Assembly (NCBI GenBank): GCA_014801735.1
Contig: JAAVDO010000001.1
Coordinates: 20,260 to 56,763, forward strand
Direction of reading: 5' to 3'
Origin: Bacteroides sp.
GTDB lineage: Bacteria; Bacteroidota; Bacteroidia; Bacteroidales; Muribaculaceae
DNA: 36,504 nt
Shown here: one piece after another, positions 8,077 through 16,563 of the stretch
Layout of the letters: the number at the start of each line of letters is the position of its first letter
How positions within the stretch are numbered: the stretch's first letter is position 1
The notes under the pieces: model-generated
Databases searched by the model: none
The model's input: the letters and a program-made list of their open reading frames with translations, nothing else
What the model was told of the DNA's origin: nothing
Position numbers and translations under genes: made by a program

Positions 8077-9882
8077 ATGAATAAATATATCATAGCAGCG
8101 GCGATCGGCCTGGGGCTCACGATGACCTCGTGCTACGACCTTGACCGCGATCCGGAGGGCGTGCTGTCCTCTTCAAATCCTTTCACCACCACGGGTGAGA
8201 TGAGCAGTTATCTCGACCAGTTTTACCAGACCGCCGTGCGTACACAGGATCTGCAGGCCGGCGGCGGCTCGGGTATAGCCGGTGGTGACTGCAACAGCGA
8301 CAACATGGCCTCGCCTTCGGTGAACCAGCGAATAGCCGGCCGCTCATCGGTGTCGGGAGCGAGTTCGCTGAGCGCGTATACCTACATACGCCGCATCAAC
8401 TTTTTCCTGAACAACCTGGACAACTGTGACCAGCAGACCACAGCCGCCTATCAGCAGGCAGTGGGCGAGGGTTATTATTTCCGAGCCTGGTACTACTACA
8501 GCCTGTTGCTGAATTACGGTCCGGTAGCGTGGGTAGAGACACCGCTCGATCCGGATATGGAGCAGATGAAGCTTCCGAGAGAGAACCGCACCGTGATAGC
8601 CGATCACATACTGGCGGATCTCGATATGGCGATCCAGAACCTGAACGAGCGTTCGAACAGTTCGACGATGAGAGTGCACCGCGACGTTGCCCGCGCACTG
8701 AAGAGCGAAGTAGCACTGTTTGAAGGCACATGGGAGAAATATCACAAGGCAAAGAACGATCCATTCTTTGATCCGACCGTGACCGACGCCAAGATCACCG
8801 ACTATCTGAATCAGGCCGCAGCCGCCGCCAAGCAGGTGATGGACCGGAATGTGTGGAAGATCTATTCGACCGGCAATCCCACCAACGACTACCGTGTCAT
8901 CTTCCAGACGACTGATCTGGGCAGCAATCCCGAGATACTGTGGTATAAGAAGTATGACGGTGACGAGATAGGCAACAACGTAGACCGCTATCTGAATCAG
9001 GGCGGCGGCAGCCTGGGCGTGACCGCCTCGCTGGTAGACGACTATCTGACGATAGACGGCCGTCCGTTTGTAGGAGAAGAGAAGCTCCAGGCAAAGAAGG
9101 TGTGGGGCAACGAGCTGCTTCCGACCGTTCGCGACCCGCGTCTGTCCCAGACCGTAGCGACCCCCGGCCAGATAATGCGTCCGGATATGGATCCTTACAC
9201 CATACCGCCGCTGATCGGTACGTCGGCGTATAACAACAATATCAGCGGTTATTCGCTGCTGAAGCATGTGCAGATCGACTATACAGGCAGCCTTGACGCC
9301 GAGTATAAGGGCGCTACACCGGCAATCCAGTTCCGCTATGCTGACGTGCTCCTGAACTATGCCGAAGCACTTGCCGAGCTCAACGGATCGGCCAACGCCA
9401 ACGCCATCAAGGAGGCGCTGCATCCGCTGCGTGCCCGTGTCGGTATGCCCGACGTGGATTTCGACCGCGAGTTCAACAATGATCCGGAATATCCCTTCAG
9501 AGGTCTCAACAAGTATATTCAGGCCGTTCGCCGCGAACGCCGCATAGAAAAAGCGTGCGAGGGCCGTCGCTTCGAAGACATACTGCGCTGGGCCGCCGCC
9601 GAGGAGATATTCGTAGGCAAATGGCACAGAGGCGCCCTCTTCACCGGCAGCTCGCTTGAAACAGAGCCTGCTTACGCCACACTCAAATATGATCAGCCGA
9701 GCAACAACACGATATTCCTGACAGGAAATCCGGGCGATGCCCTGCGCTATATCATCCCGACCAATCCAGCAGGCTATGAGAGCGGCTGGCAGTTTAATCC
9801 GAACCGCGACTATCTGCTGCCGCTGCAGGAACGCATGATCTCGCTGACCGAGGGTCTGTGGGCGCAGAATCCGGGTTGGTAA
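8077..9882 (+). CDS. susD: SusD/RagB-family substrate-binding lipoprotein
   Basis: Cell-surface lipoprotein of 601 residues that caps the SusC barrel and captures the nutrient. The N-terminus is a lipoprotein signal ending LTMTSC with Cys19 as lipidation site, followed by YDLDRDPEG, typical of the family start. Further typical features are the N-terminal helical repeats (YFRAWYYYSLLLNYG, the TPR-like core), RYADVLLNYAEALAEL in the C-terminal half, and a final RRERRIEKACEGRRFEDILRW-type block. It is the last gene of a two-gene operon that ends at a strong hairpin about 50 bases downstream. Substrate unknown. Confidence 0.95.
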   Translation: MNKYIIAAAIGLGLTMTSCYDLDRDPEGVLSSSNPFTTTGEMSSYLDQFYQTAVRTQDLQAGGGSGIAGGDCNSDNMASPSVNQRIAGRSSVSGASSLSAYTYIRRINFFLNNLDNCDQQTTAAYQQAVGEGYYFRAWYYYSLLLNYGPVAWVETPLDPDMEQMKLPRENRTVIADHILADLDMAIQNLNERSNSSTMRVHRDVARALKSEVALFEGTWEKYHKAKNDPFFDPTVTDAKITDYLNQAAAAAKQVMDRNVWKIYSTGNPTNDYRVIFQTTDLGSNPEILWYKKYDGDEIGNNVDRYLNQGGGSLGVTASLVDDYLTIDGRPFVGEEKLQAKKVWGNELLPTVRDPRLSQTVATPGQIMRPDMDPYTIPPLIGTSAYNNNISGYSLLKHVQIDYTGSLDAEYKGATPAIQFRYADVLLNYAEALAELNGSANANAIKEALHPLRARVGMPDVDFDREFNNDPEYPFRGLNKYIQAVRRERRIEKACEGRRFEDILRWAAAEEIFVGKWHRGALFTGSSLETEPAYATLKYDQPSNNTIFLTGNPGDALRYIIPTNPAGYESGWQFNPNRDYLLPLQERMISLTEGLWAQNPGW

Positions 9883-9931
9883 TAAGAGATCTCAGGAGCA
9901 ATCAGACAGAACTATAGAAACTTACGACGCT

Positions 9932-9968
9932 GAAGAGGCGGATGCACATGGCATCCGCCTCTTTCAAT
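9932..9968 (+). terminator. Terminator of the susC/susD operon
   Basis: A perfect 13-bp stem AAGAGGCGGATGC (9933-9945) / GCATCCGCCTCTT (9951-9963) with loop ACATG, followed by TTCAATTT. It lies between convergent genes and, because of the As before the stem, may also act for the opposite strand. Confidence 0.85.
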
Positions 9969-10138
9969 TTCGGGAGGGTGAGTGTTACGTTAGGGGCAGG
10001 TTCGCAGGGGGGAGGGGAAACGGTGTGGTAATTTTGCACTGCAGTGTGAGAGCGGGCATGCTGCAGGCGATCTTTGACATGATGGAGAAATCGGGTTCAC
10101 TGTAGATTTGGCGGTGGACCGGCGTTGAAGGGTGGTGG

Positions 10139-10774
10139 TTACTGAGGGGCGATGTCGGGCTGACAGCCGGTTGCGATGTCGAGAAACATCTTGACGCGGG
10201 CCAGAAATTCGCGCAAGATGTTTTTGACGCGGTTTCTCAGAATGGGAGAATGAGGGGCGTTGTAGCCGACGGTATGGATGCCGTAGCGATCGGCGAGCCA
10301 TATAGCGCGCTCATTGTGATATTTCTGTGAGATCAGGGTTATGCTGTCGACGCCATAGACCTGAGCGACCTTGGCTATGGAATTGAGGGTGCGAGTGCCT
10401 TCGTAGTCGAGGATAATTTTTTTTGCTGGAACACCGCGGGCAACAAGAGAATCGCGAATAGCAGCCGGCTCGTCGCAACCGTAGCGGTGAGAGCGGGTGT
10501 AGTCGCCTCCGCTGGAGATGATGCAGTCGATCTTTCCGGCTTTATAGAGACTGTCGGCGGCGATGATGCGGTTGTCAAAATAGAAATTGTGAGCACCCCG
10601 GGGAGTGACGGGAGATGTTGCCAACAGCAGAGCCACACGGTTGCGTGGAATATCGGTAACGCTATAGAAGGTGCGTCCGGAGGCGTTTGCGACAACAAGG
10701 AGGTAGCAGGTCAGAATGAGGACAACGGTGAAGCCAGCGAGACAGGTGAGGATGACAAGAAATTTTCTTTTCAT
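10139..10774 (-). CDS. sanA: SanA-like DUF218 (YdcF/ElyC superfamily) envelope protein
   Basis: A 211-residue protein with one N-terminal membrane anchor (about residues 5-28) and a DUF218 domain. It follows the E. coli SanA pattern closely in word order: a VALLLATSP start, FDNRIIAADSLYKAGKID, IISSGG, GCDEPAAIRDSLVARGVPA, IILDYEGTRTLNSI, ISQKYHNERAIWLA and a C-terminal REFLARVKMFLD. SanA in enterobacteria contributes to envelope barrier function (vancomycin exclusion at high temperature); the biochemical activity is not established. It is monocistronic here, convergent with the SusC/SusD operon. A -7-like element lies 52 bases upstream. Confidence 0.88.
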   Translation of the reverse strand: MKRKFLVILTCLAGFTVVLILTCYLLVVANASGRTFYSVTDIPRNRVALLLATSPVTPRGAHNFYFDNRIIAADSLYKAGKIDCIISSGGDYTRSHRYGCDEPAAIRDSLVARGVPAKKIILDYEGTRTLNSIAKVAQVYGVDSITLISQKYHNERAIWLADRYGIHTVGYNAPHSPILRNRVKNILREFLARVKMFLDIATGCQPDIAPQ

Positions 10775-10826
10775 GTTTCTATTGAAGATTGTTATGCGGG
10801 TAATGAGCGGAAATCGTATCGCGGTG

Positions 10827-10834
10827 CAAAATTA
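10827..10834 (-). promoter_or_regulatory. Putative -7 element upstream of sanA
   Basis: TAATTTTG on the minus strand fits TAnnTTTG. No exact TTTG is found 19-21 bases upstream, so this is a partial match. Confidence 0.4.
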
Positions 10835-10935
10835 CATAACGCGAGGCGAAAAAAATGCGGGCAGAGAGGATAAGGTATGAAACACAACAGGGGTAAACAT
10901 AACGGTCGGAGTACTAATCAAAAAAACGCAGCGGA

Positions 10936-11061
10936 ATGTTTGAAATGTCAGGATAATCAGACCAAACGGAGACCGACCAGCCCGACGGCCGGACACTGAA
11001 CAAGCAGGAACAGGATGCCTATGTGGCCGCTTACGGGATGTTAATGCGGTCGGAAGCATAA
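10936..11061 (+). pseudogene. Possible interrupted small ORF
   Basis: A 41-codon plus-strand frame starts at ATG 10936 and reads protein-like to the TAA at 11059-11061, apart from one in-frame TAA at 10954-10956 (codon 7). The part after the stop (DGRTLNKQEQDAYVAAYGML, then MRSEA) has normal codon use and an amphipathic look. It could be a small gene broken by a point mutation, or chance. No promoter or family is recognised. The rest of the 10775-11111 gap holds nothing else clear. Confidence 0.25.
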
Positions 11062-11111
11062 TATCTGAACGCCACCGGCCAGTTCGGAACAAAGTCCCTG
11101 CAATTATGGCT

Positions 11112-11151
11112 CAATCCCGCCAATCAGTGTTGAAACGGAGCGGCGGGATTG
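11112..11151 (-). terminator. Inverted repeat just after the outer-membrane protein gene
   Basis: CAATCCCGCC (11112-11121) pairs with GGCGGGATTG (11142-11151) across a 20-base loop, starting 3 bases after the stop of the 11155-11940 gene. There is no T-run on the minus strand, so it may stabilise the 3' end of the transcript rather than terminate it. Confidence 0.5.
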
Positions 11152-11154
11152 CCG

Positions 11155-11940
11155 TTATCGGTGACGGCGGCGGATGATACCATAAAGGATCTGACCGACA
11201 GGAAGACCGATCTGCACACGGTTTTTGCCACGGCCGGTGGTGAAGTAGGGTGTGATGACCGGTTCGGGTTCATAGCGGACAGAACCGACATGCTGAACGG
11301 CCTGAACGCCTAACTCAACACCAAATCTGTCGGCAGGCTGATAGTTGACAACGGCGCCGATTGTAGGAACAGCATAATAGCCGAGCATAGCGGGAGGCAT
11401 AGGGAGCCCACCCGAGACGAGAGGTGGAGCGCCGAAATAATGGGACGCGAAGGCGGATATCGAGACAAAGGGTGACAAACGGTAGGTGATGTCACCGTGG
11501 ATGCCATATTGGGTATGGACTCCCATAAAGTAGCCGTATTTGTTGGCGGATGCGCCCGCAGAAATCATGAAACTGCCAATTTGCTGATGTAGAGAGAGAT
11601 CGCCGGAATTCATGAGCATAAGGCCGGGAAAAACGGAGACAGTGCCGGTTGCGGCCATATATCCGCCTGACCATGCCACGGGGAGAGCCATCGCCGGAGT
11701 GAACGACGGATCGGAAAGGGAGAGAACAGGGACGGACGCTGCTGACGAAAGGGGGCTAAAGGGTGGGGGCGACAGGAGCGCGGACCGGGAGCCAACGGGA
11801 ATGTGGACGGAGCGGGGTGCATTGACGGTCAGCGAGCTATCGGGATGCAGCCACAGAGAATCGGCGGCTTCTGTCTGGGCCCGGACAGCCAAAGATGAAA
11901 ACAGGGAGATGAGGATAAAAGAGATGAAACGATTAGGCAT
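11155..11940 (-). CDS. Secreted, probably outer-membrane beta-structure protein of unknown function
   Basis: 261 residues. A clear signal peptide (1-21, FISFILISLFSSLAVRAQ) is followed by a low-complexity Ser/Pro-rich stretch (about 30-85) and then alternating hydrophobic/aromatic strands (GYFMGVHTQYGIHGDITYRL, FVSISAFASHYFGAP, FGVELGVQAVQHVG) ending in a basic tail (IIRRRHR). This suggests a small outer-membrane barrel or periplasmic beta protein. I do not recognise a named family. It starts 4 bases after the response regulator's stop codon, so it is the third gene of the kinase-regulator operon and may be an envelope component monitored or controlled by that system (inference). Confidence 0.7.
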   Translation of the reverse strand: MPNRFISFILISLFSSLAVRAQTEAADSLWLHPDSSLTVNAPRSVHIPVGSRSALLSPPPFSPLSSAASVPVLSLSDPSFTPAMALPVAWSGGYMAATGTVSVFPGLMLMNSGDLSLHQQIGSFMISAGASANKYGYFMGVHTQYGIHGDITYRLSPFVSISAFASHYFGAPPLVSGGLPMPPAMLGYYAVPTIGAVVNYQPADRFGVELGVQAVQHVGSVRYEPEPVITPYFTTGRGKNRVQIGLPVGQILYGIIRRRHR

Positions 11941-11944
11941 GGAT

Positions 11945-12625
11945 TCAGTGTGTAAGGGTCAGCATATAGCCAAAGCCACGCTGATTGATTATAGCGATGG
12001 ATGGGTCGTGGCGGAGCGCGCGGCGCAGTTTGTGGATGTAGCCGTGGAGAGAGTTGCGGTTGGAAGGATCGTCACGCTGCCAGACAGCGATCATGAGTCG
12101 GGAGGCATCGACGGTGTGGCCGACAGCCTCGGCAAGAGCACGGAGGATACGGGCTTCGAAATAGGAGAGGACAGTCTGCCTGTCGCGGAAGACAAGAGTC
12201 TGGGTAGTGACATTGAAAGTGTATTCACCTATCGGTAAGATAATATCGTCGGTGGGTACGGGACAGTTACGGCGGAGGAGGGCCCGGATGCGCACAAGCA
12301 GCTCGCGCAGTTCGAAGGGCTTGCGGAGATAGTCGTTGGCGCCGATGTCAAATCCGCGCTCAACATCGTCGACGGTGCTCCGAGCGGTGAGAAAAAGAAT
12401 CGGAACAGCAGGAGAGAGCCGGCGAATATGCGAGACCATGGAAAAACCATCTAACAGTGGCATCATGACGTCGGCCACGACCAAGTCGGCTCCGCCGGTG
12501 CGGAACTTCTCCAGACCTTCGAGACCATTGGAAGCGGTGATCACTTCATAGCCCTGGGAGCGGAGGGTGTCGGACACGATCAGAGTGAGATCGGCCTCGT
12601 CTTCAACAAAGAGGATTCTGCTCAT
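11945..12625 (-). CDS. OmpR/PhoB-family response regulator
   Basis: 226 residues: receiver domain (about 1-120) plus winged-helix DNA-binding domain (about 130-225). Receiver residues are all present: acidic pair E8/D9, phospho-acceptor D52 in VVADVMMP, T80 in LFLTARS, and K102 in YLRKPF. The output domain shows EARILRALAEAVGHTVDASR and RNSLHGYIHKLRRALRHDP followed by INQRGFGYML, the usual OmpR wing. The frame is open far upstream, but the ATG at 12625 begins the receiver exactly (MSRILFVEDE) and overlaps the kinase gene by 23 bases, a normal arrangement. It probably controls the divergent receptor gene through the paired direct repeats at 14089-14129 (inference). Confidence 0.93.
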   Translation of the reverse strand: MSRILFVEDEADLTLIVSDTLRSQGYEVITASNGLEGLEKFRTGGADLVVADVMMPLLDGFSMVSHIRRLSPAVPILFLTARSTVDDVERGFDIGANDYLRKPFELRELLVRIRALLRRNCPVPTDDIILPIGEYTFNVTTQTLVFRDRQTVLSYFEARILRALAEAVGHTVDASRLMIAVWQRDDPSNRNSLHGYIHKLRRALRHDPSIAIINQRGFGYMLTLTH

Positions 12626-14039
12626 CGCTGGCGAAATTGATGGTGAATACAGAGCCGACGCCCTCGCGGCTGCTGACGCTGACGGTCCATCCCATACGGG
12701 CGAGGATGCTGCGGACGTAGTAGAGGCCGATGCCGTAGCCGCGGACGTCGTGACGCGACCCGTGGGGCACGCGGTAGAACCGGTTGAAGATATAGGGAAG
12801 GGATGAGGAGGGTATGCCGATGCCGTTGTCGGCCACCGAGAGAGTGCGTGAGTCGAAGTTGACGGCAATGCGGACGCTTTCGCCGGAATATTTGATGGCG
12901 TTGTCGATAAGATTGCCGACGACGTTGGCGAGGTGGGTGCGGTCGGCCATGACAGTCACATCGCCGCCGGAAGGAGTGACCGAGATGATGACGGGCTTCT
13001 CGCCGCGCATGCGCTGTGAGGCGGCAATCTCCTCGAGGAAGGTCAGGAGCTGTATCGGCTCAGGGTGAAGCTGCATGGCCTTACGGCGCTCCATGCTCAT
13101 GGCGAGGATGTTTTCGACGAGCTCGCCCAGGCGGCGCAGCTGCTTGTTGGCTATGCGGAGGTAGGATTCGGTCTTAGCGTGGTCGACAGCGGCGCCGTAG
13201 TTGAGCAGGGCATCATTGGCGGAATAGGCGATGGCGATGGGGGTTTTCAGCTCGTGGGTCATGTTGCTGACGAAATCGTCTTTCATCTCCTCGATGGTGC
13301 GCAGGCGCGAAACCGAGCGGAAGAGATAGACGAAAGCCAGCGAGAAAGAGAGTATCAGCAGGAAGATGGTGACGATCACTCCGGCCATCTCTGAAAGAAT
13401 ATGGCGCGTGAGCGGCGTCATAAATACCCGATATTGCATCCCGGTGTCGGAATTGAAGCATAATGAGAACATGTCGTAGCCGGAAGGATCGCGCGGAGTG
13501 TGGCTGTTGCCCCTACGGATCTCACCGTCGGGACCGACGACATCGACCGCAACGAAACCGGGATAGATATGACGGTCGGCGAGTCGCTCGATCAGAATGC
13601 TATCCATAATGGCAACATTGAAATCGACGTAGGTATCCATGGCCGCGTGCATCTGCCGGCTCATTTCGTTGACCATCTGGTTGGTGTATGACCTGTCGCG
13701 ACGCAGCGGCTTTTTGTTGACTTCTTTCTTGCCATCCTGATCGGTGGTTGTGACGAAGTTGCCCTCATTGTCAGTGACGCCTGACACATAAAATGAATCA
13801 TTGACAACAGAATCACCGTTTTCATCGTAAGCCTGCCGGCGGGCAGTTGCGAGGCGATTGGCGATGTCGGCCCGCTCCCACATGTCGTCGATGTCGGCAT
13901 CGGCAAGAGCGGTCATCACATCGCGCTCCACACCGGCCCTGATCGACCTATACAGACTGACAAGATAGAAGATATTGCAGCCGAAAATCAGGACGGTGAC
14001 GAGAATGAAGATGATTGATATGGTCTTAAAGCGAGTCAT
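12603..14039 (-). CDS. Membrane sensor histidine kinase
   Basis: 478 residues. Two membrane helices (about 7-30 and 218-240) enclose a periplasmic sensor region of about 185 residues with no recognised fold. The HisKA box is FVSNMTHELKTPIAIA with phospho-acceptor His262. The HATPase domain has the N-box NLIDNAIKY, G1 VADNGIGIP, F-box FNRFYR and G2 GYGIGLYYV. It autophosphorylates and passes phosphate to D52 of the overlapping response regulator. First gene of the three-gene operon. Its layout is like RprX/BaeS-type Bacteroidetes kinases, but the stimulus is unknown. Confidence 0.93.
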   Translation of the reverse strand: MTRFKTISIIFILVTVLIFGCNIFYLVSLYRSIRAGVERDVMTALADADIDDMWERADIANRLATARRQAYDENGDSVVNDSFYVSGVTDNEGNFVTTTDQDGKKEVNKKPLRRDRSYTNQMVNEMSRQMHAAMDTYVDFNVAIMDSILIERLADRHIYPGFVAVDVVGPDGEIRRGNSHTPRDPSGYDMFSLCFNSDTGMQYRVFMTPLTRHILSEMAGVIVTIFLLILSFSLAFVYLFRSVSRLRTIEEMKDDFVSNMTHELKTPIAIAYSANDALLNYGAAVDHAKTESYLRIANKQLRRLGELVENILAMSMERRKAMQLHPEPIQLLTFLEEIAASQRMRGEKPVIISVTPSGGDVTVMADRTHLANVVGNLIDNAIKYSGESVRIAVNFDSRTLSVADNGIGIPSSSLPYIFNRFYRVPHGSRHDVRGYGIGLYYVRSILARMGWTVSVSSREGVGSVFTINFASDEQNPLC

Positions 14040-14042
14040 GAT

Positions 14043-14050
14043 ACAAAATT
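14043..14050 (-). promoter_or_regulatory. Putative -7 element of the kinase operon, 3 bases from the start codon
   Basis: TAATTTTG on the minus strand ends three bases before the ATG at 14039. If real, the transcript would be almost leaderless. No exact -33 TTTG is seen, so the call is tentative. Confidence 0.4.
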
Positions 14051-14088
14051 ACGGATAAAATGAATCACCGAGGCAGGGGAATAGAAGA

Positions 14089-14129
14089 TTTAAGACTAAA
14101 TAAGGGAGCATTCAAGACTAAATAAGGGA
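14089..14129. repeat. Two 19-bp direct repeats, probable response-regulator sites
   Basis: TTyAAGACTAAATAAGGGA occurs at 14089-14107 and 14111-14129, identical except for one T/C, with a start-to-start spacing of 22 bases (about two helical turns). The pair lies between the kinase operon and the divergent receptor gene. Its downstream edge is 30 bases before that gene's -7 element, the position expected of an OmpR-type activator bound as a tandem dimer. Binding by the neighbouring regulator is inference. Confidence 0.7.
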
Positions 14130-14159
14130 AGGCAGGGGGCGCAGACCACCGTGTGACGG

Positions 14160-14167
14160 TAATTTTG
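14160..14167 (+). promoter_or_regulatory. -7 element of the beta-barrel receptor gene
   Basis: TAATTTTG fits TAnnTTTG and lies 21 bases before the ATG at 14189. There is no TTTG at -33, consistent with dependence on an activator bound at the direct repeats just upstream. Confidence 0.55.
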
Positions 14168-14188
14168 CGGAAGAAATCTGTAAAAGCA

Positions 14189-16228
14189 ATGAAACGGATA
14201 GTACTGATAATCGCATTAATGCACAGCGTAGGCGTCTATGCCCAGACTGAAACGGCCGATACCATCAAAGAGCGGCAACTGGAGGAAGTCGTAGTCAAAG
14301 GAACAAAACCGGCGGTGAGAGCGGAAGATGGCGTGATGATTGTTGATCTTCCCGAGATTGTGAAGGATAAACCGGTGAGCAACATACTTGAGGCTCTGGG
14401 GTATCTGTCGGGGGTGAAGAACGCCGACGGATCGATCGGGCTGGCAGGGGCATCGGACGTAACCATAATAATCAACGGCGAGGTGACGAATATACCGACA
14501 GAGAATCTGTATCAGCTGCTCAACAACACACCGGTCGACAGGCTCAGGAAAGTCGAGATTATGTATTCGGCTCCGGCGAAGTATCACGCGAACGGTGCGG
14601 TGATAAACGTGGTGCTGAAAACGCCCAGACCTATCGACGGCCTGCAGGGTCAGGTAAGAGCTGGTTTCAATCAGGCACACTACGGGTCGGCGGGGGGCGC
14701 CTTTGCGGACACATACGCCATAAGGGAGTGGAGTTTTGACCTGAACTACGGACTCTCGCGGAGCAAATCGCGGAGCCAGGAGCAGACATGGTCGAATCAT
14801 CTATACGACGGGCGGCGCATCATGATCGAGGACCGGATGCGCCACATAAGCCGGGACTGGAATAATATCATATATGCCTCTGCCGCATGGAAAACACTGA
14901 AGCTGACATATAACGGGCAGATAACCTCGGATTCAAAGAGCTGGGGGATGTCGACGGGGACGCTCGGAAACTATGTGAATGCACATAATATGCTGTCGCC
15001 TGTCGGGTATCATAATATAGCCATACGTTACACAGCTCCGTACGGTATGACTATAGGCGGTGACTATACACGTTATTCCGAGAATCGTTCACAGTCGTTG
15101 TTCAAGGAGGATGAGTATCTGCTTGGTTCTGAAAACAAGCAGGACATTAACCGCGGGCATATATATATCGACCGACAACATCAGACGGGCAAGTGGCAAA
15201 TGAACTATGGCGCGGAATATCAACACTCAAAAGACCACAGTTCACAACACTATGGAGTTTTCTCTGACAAACCGGATTTCGATGATATTCTGAGCGAGGA
15301 GGTGGTGAGCGTTTATGCCGGAACGCAACGGTCGTCAGAGGGGGGATTATCGTTAAATGTTTCGGTAAAGGGTGAGTATTTCCATAACAGGTATCAGCAC
15401 AACTGGAATTGCATACCGCAGATAGGAGCCACATACTACACGACTCCCAAGAGCATCTTTCAGCTAAACCTGAGCAGCCGGCGAGTTTATCCGCAATACT
15501 GGCAACTACACGGAGGCGCGAACTATATAAACGATTATTCGACAGTGATCGGCAATCCTGAGCTACAGCCTTATATGAAGTATGATGCGCAGCTTAATTA
15601 CATTCTGGGGCAGAAATATGTGGTGACGCTCTATTTCAACTATGCGGATAAAGCGACAGTGCAGTTGCCGTATCAGTCGGCCGACGCGCTCAGGCTGGTG
15701 TTTCAGACGATAAACATGGACTACAAACGGACCGCGGGCCTGAATCTGTATGCGCCTTTCAGCGCGGGAGATGTTTGGGAGGCGGATGTGACGGCCAACG
15801 TGTTTAACCAGCGGGAGAAAGCCGACAGATTTCACGACATAAGCTTTGACAACCGGAAATGGATTTTCTATGGCGGAGTGAGCAACACTTTCAGGCCAGG
15901 GCGAGGGAGCGCCGTGTCGCTGACAATAGATGTGAGCTATATCTCGCCGTCGCTGCAGGGTGCGGGCGATCTGTCGGGACTGTGGTGGGTAGACGCCGGG
16001 GCCAAATGGCAGTTCGGAAAGGAACGTTGCCTGGAACTGAATCTGAAAGCCGACGACATATTCAACAGCAGCTCGCCTACACTGACAATCAATAATGCAG
16101 GTCAGCACTACAGGATGAAGGTGAGGGATATGAGCAGAAATGTGAAGCTGACGATGGTATGGAGGTTCAACGGGTTTAAGCCTAAGGAACGGGAGATAGA
16201 CACCTCGCGCTTCGGCACGGTGCAGTGA
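14189..16228 (+). CDS. TonB-dependent receptor-like outer-membrane beta-barrel protein
   Basis: 679 residues from the ATG at 14189. A GTG 36 bases upstream is in frame but lies before the -7 element, so it is rejected. Signal peptide MKRIVLIIALMHSVGVYAQ (1-19), then a TonB-box-like QLEEVVVKG, a plug domain with VIIINGEV and VEIMYSAPAKYHANGAVINV, and a barrel that fits the 'outer membrane beta-barrel family' (OMP_b-brl_3). The N-terminal carboxypeptidase-like domain common in Bacteroidetes receptors is absent. Substrate unknown. It is transcribed divergently from a kinase/regulator operon, which suggests two-component control. Confidence 0.85.
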   Translation: MKRIVLIIALMHSVGVYAQTETADTIKERQLEEVVVKGTKPAVRAEDGVMIVDLPEIVKDKPVSNILEALGYLSGVKNADGSIGLAGASDVTIIINGEVTNIPTENLYQLLNNTPVDRLRKVEIMYSAPAKYHANGAVINVVLKTPRPIDGLQGQVRAGFNQAHYGSAGGAFADTYAIREWSFDLNYGLSRSKSRSQEQTWSNHLYDGRRIMIEDRMRHISRDWNNIIYASAAWKTLKLTYNGQITSDSKSWGMSTGTLGNYVNAHNMLSPVGYHNIAIRYTAPYGMTIGGDYTRYSENRSQSLFKEDEYLLGSENKQDINRGHIYIDRQHQTGKWQMNYGAEYQHSKDHSSQHYGVFSDKPDFDDILSEEVVSVYAGTQRSSEGGLSLNVSVKGEYFHNRYQHNWNCIPQIGATYYTTPKSIFQLNLSSRRVYPQYWQLHGGANYINDYSTVIGNPELQPYMKYDAQLNYILGQKYVVTLYFNYADKATVQLPYQSADALRLVFQTINMDYKRTAGLNLYAPFSAGDVWEADVTANVFNQREKADRFHDISFDNRKWIFYGGVSNTFRPGRGSAVSLTIDVSYISPSLQGAGDLSGLWWVDAGAKWQFGKERCLELNLKADDIFNSSSPTLTINNAGQHYRMKVRDMSRNVKLTMVWRFNGFKPKEREIDTSRFGTVQ

Positions 16229-16237
16229 GGAAGGCCG

Positions 16238-16276
16238 GATACCCGCACCTTGCTTTTCAGACGAGGTGCGGGTATC
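16238..16276. terminator. Perfect inverted repeat between convergent genes
   Basis: A 13-bp perfect stem GATACCCGCACCT (16238-16250) / AGGTGCGGGTATC (16264-16276), loop 13 bases, sits between the receptor stop and the end of the winged-helix gene. No long T-run follows on either strand. It probably ends or insulates both transcripts. Confidence 0.65.
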
Positions 16277-16281
16277 AGGGT

Positions 16282-16563
16282 TCAGAGGTTGAGGTAGGTG
16301 CGGAGAGCCTCGACATATTCGATGAAGGCGTCGCGGCCTACGGGAGTGACGGAGCAGGTAGTGCGGGGACGTTTGCCCGACATGCCTTTGATGACCGAGA
16401 TGTATCCGGCTGAAGAGAGTTTGTCGAGCTGCACGCTGAGGTTTCCGGCAGTGGATTCGGTTTTCTCCTTGAGATAAACGAAATCAGCTTCCTCTACATT
16501 CATCAGAATGGACATTATTGCAAGCCGGAGTTGCGAATGCAGAAGCGGATTAAGTTCTTTCAT
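16282..16563 (-). CDS. Winged-helix transcriptional regulator (HTH_34-like)
   Basis: 93 residues forming one winged-helix domain: NPLLHSQLRLAIMSIL at the start, a recognition helix in the TAGNLSVQLDKLSSAGYI segment, a basic wing (KGMSGKRPRTTCSVTPVG) and a closing helix REAL-type dimer segment (FIEYVEALRTYL). This matches the small PadR/MarR-like 'winged helix DNA-binding' family that is often paired with a membrane protein. It overlaps the upstream gene by 4 bases. Two palindromic operator-like sites precede the operon, so autorepression is likely. Ligand unknown. Confidence 0.85.
   Translation of the reverse strand: MKELNPLLHSQLRLAIMSILMNVEEADFVYLKEKTESTAGNLSVQLDKLSSAGYISVIKGMSGKRPRTTCSVTPVGRDAFIEYVEALRTYLNL

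Noticed and set aside
8344..9627. Long antisense frame over susD
   Set aside because: Same reason: a shadow of a well-supported gene.
10029..10036. TAATTTTG on the plus strand, promoter-like
   Set aside because: No -33 element and no plus-strand gene follows; only sanA in antisense.
11612..12238. Plus-strand frame across the response regulator and outer-membrane protein genes
   Set aside because: It crosses two supported minus-strand genes and has no recognisable protein features.
12626..12868. N-terminal extension of the response regulator
   Set aside because: The extra 81 codons are low-complexity Ser/Ala/Pro shadow of the kinase ATPase domain; the receiver starts exactly at ATG 12625.
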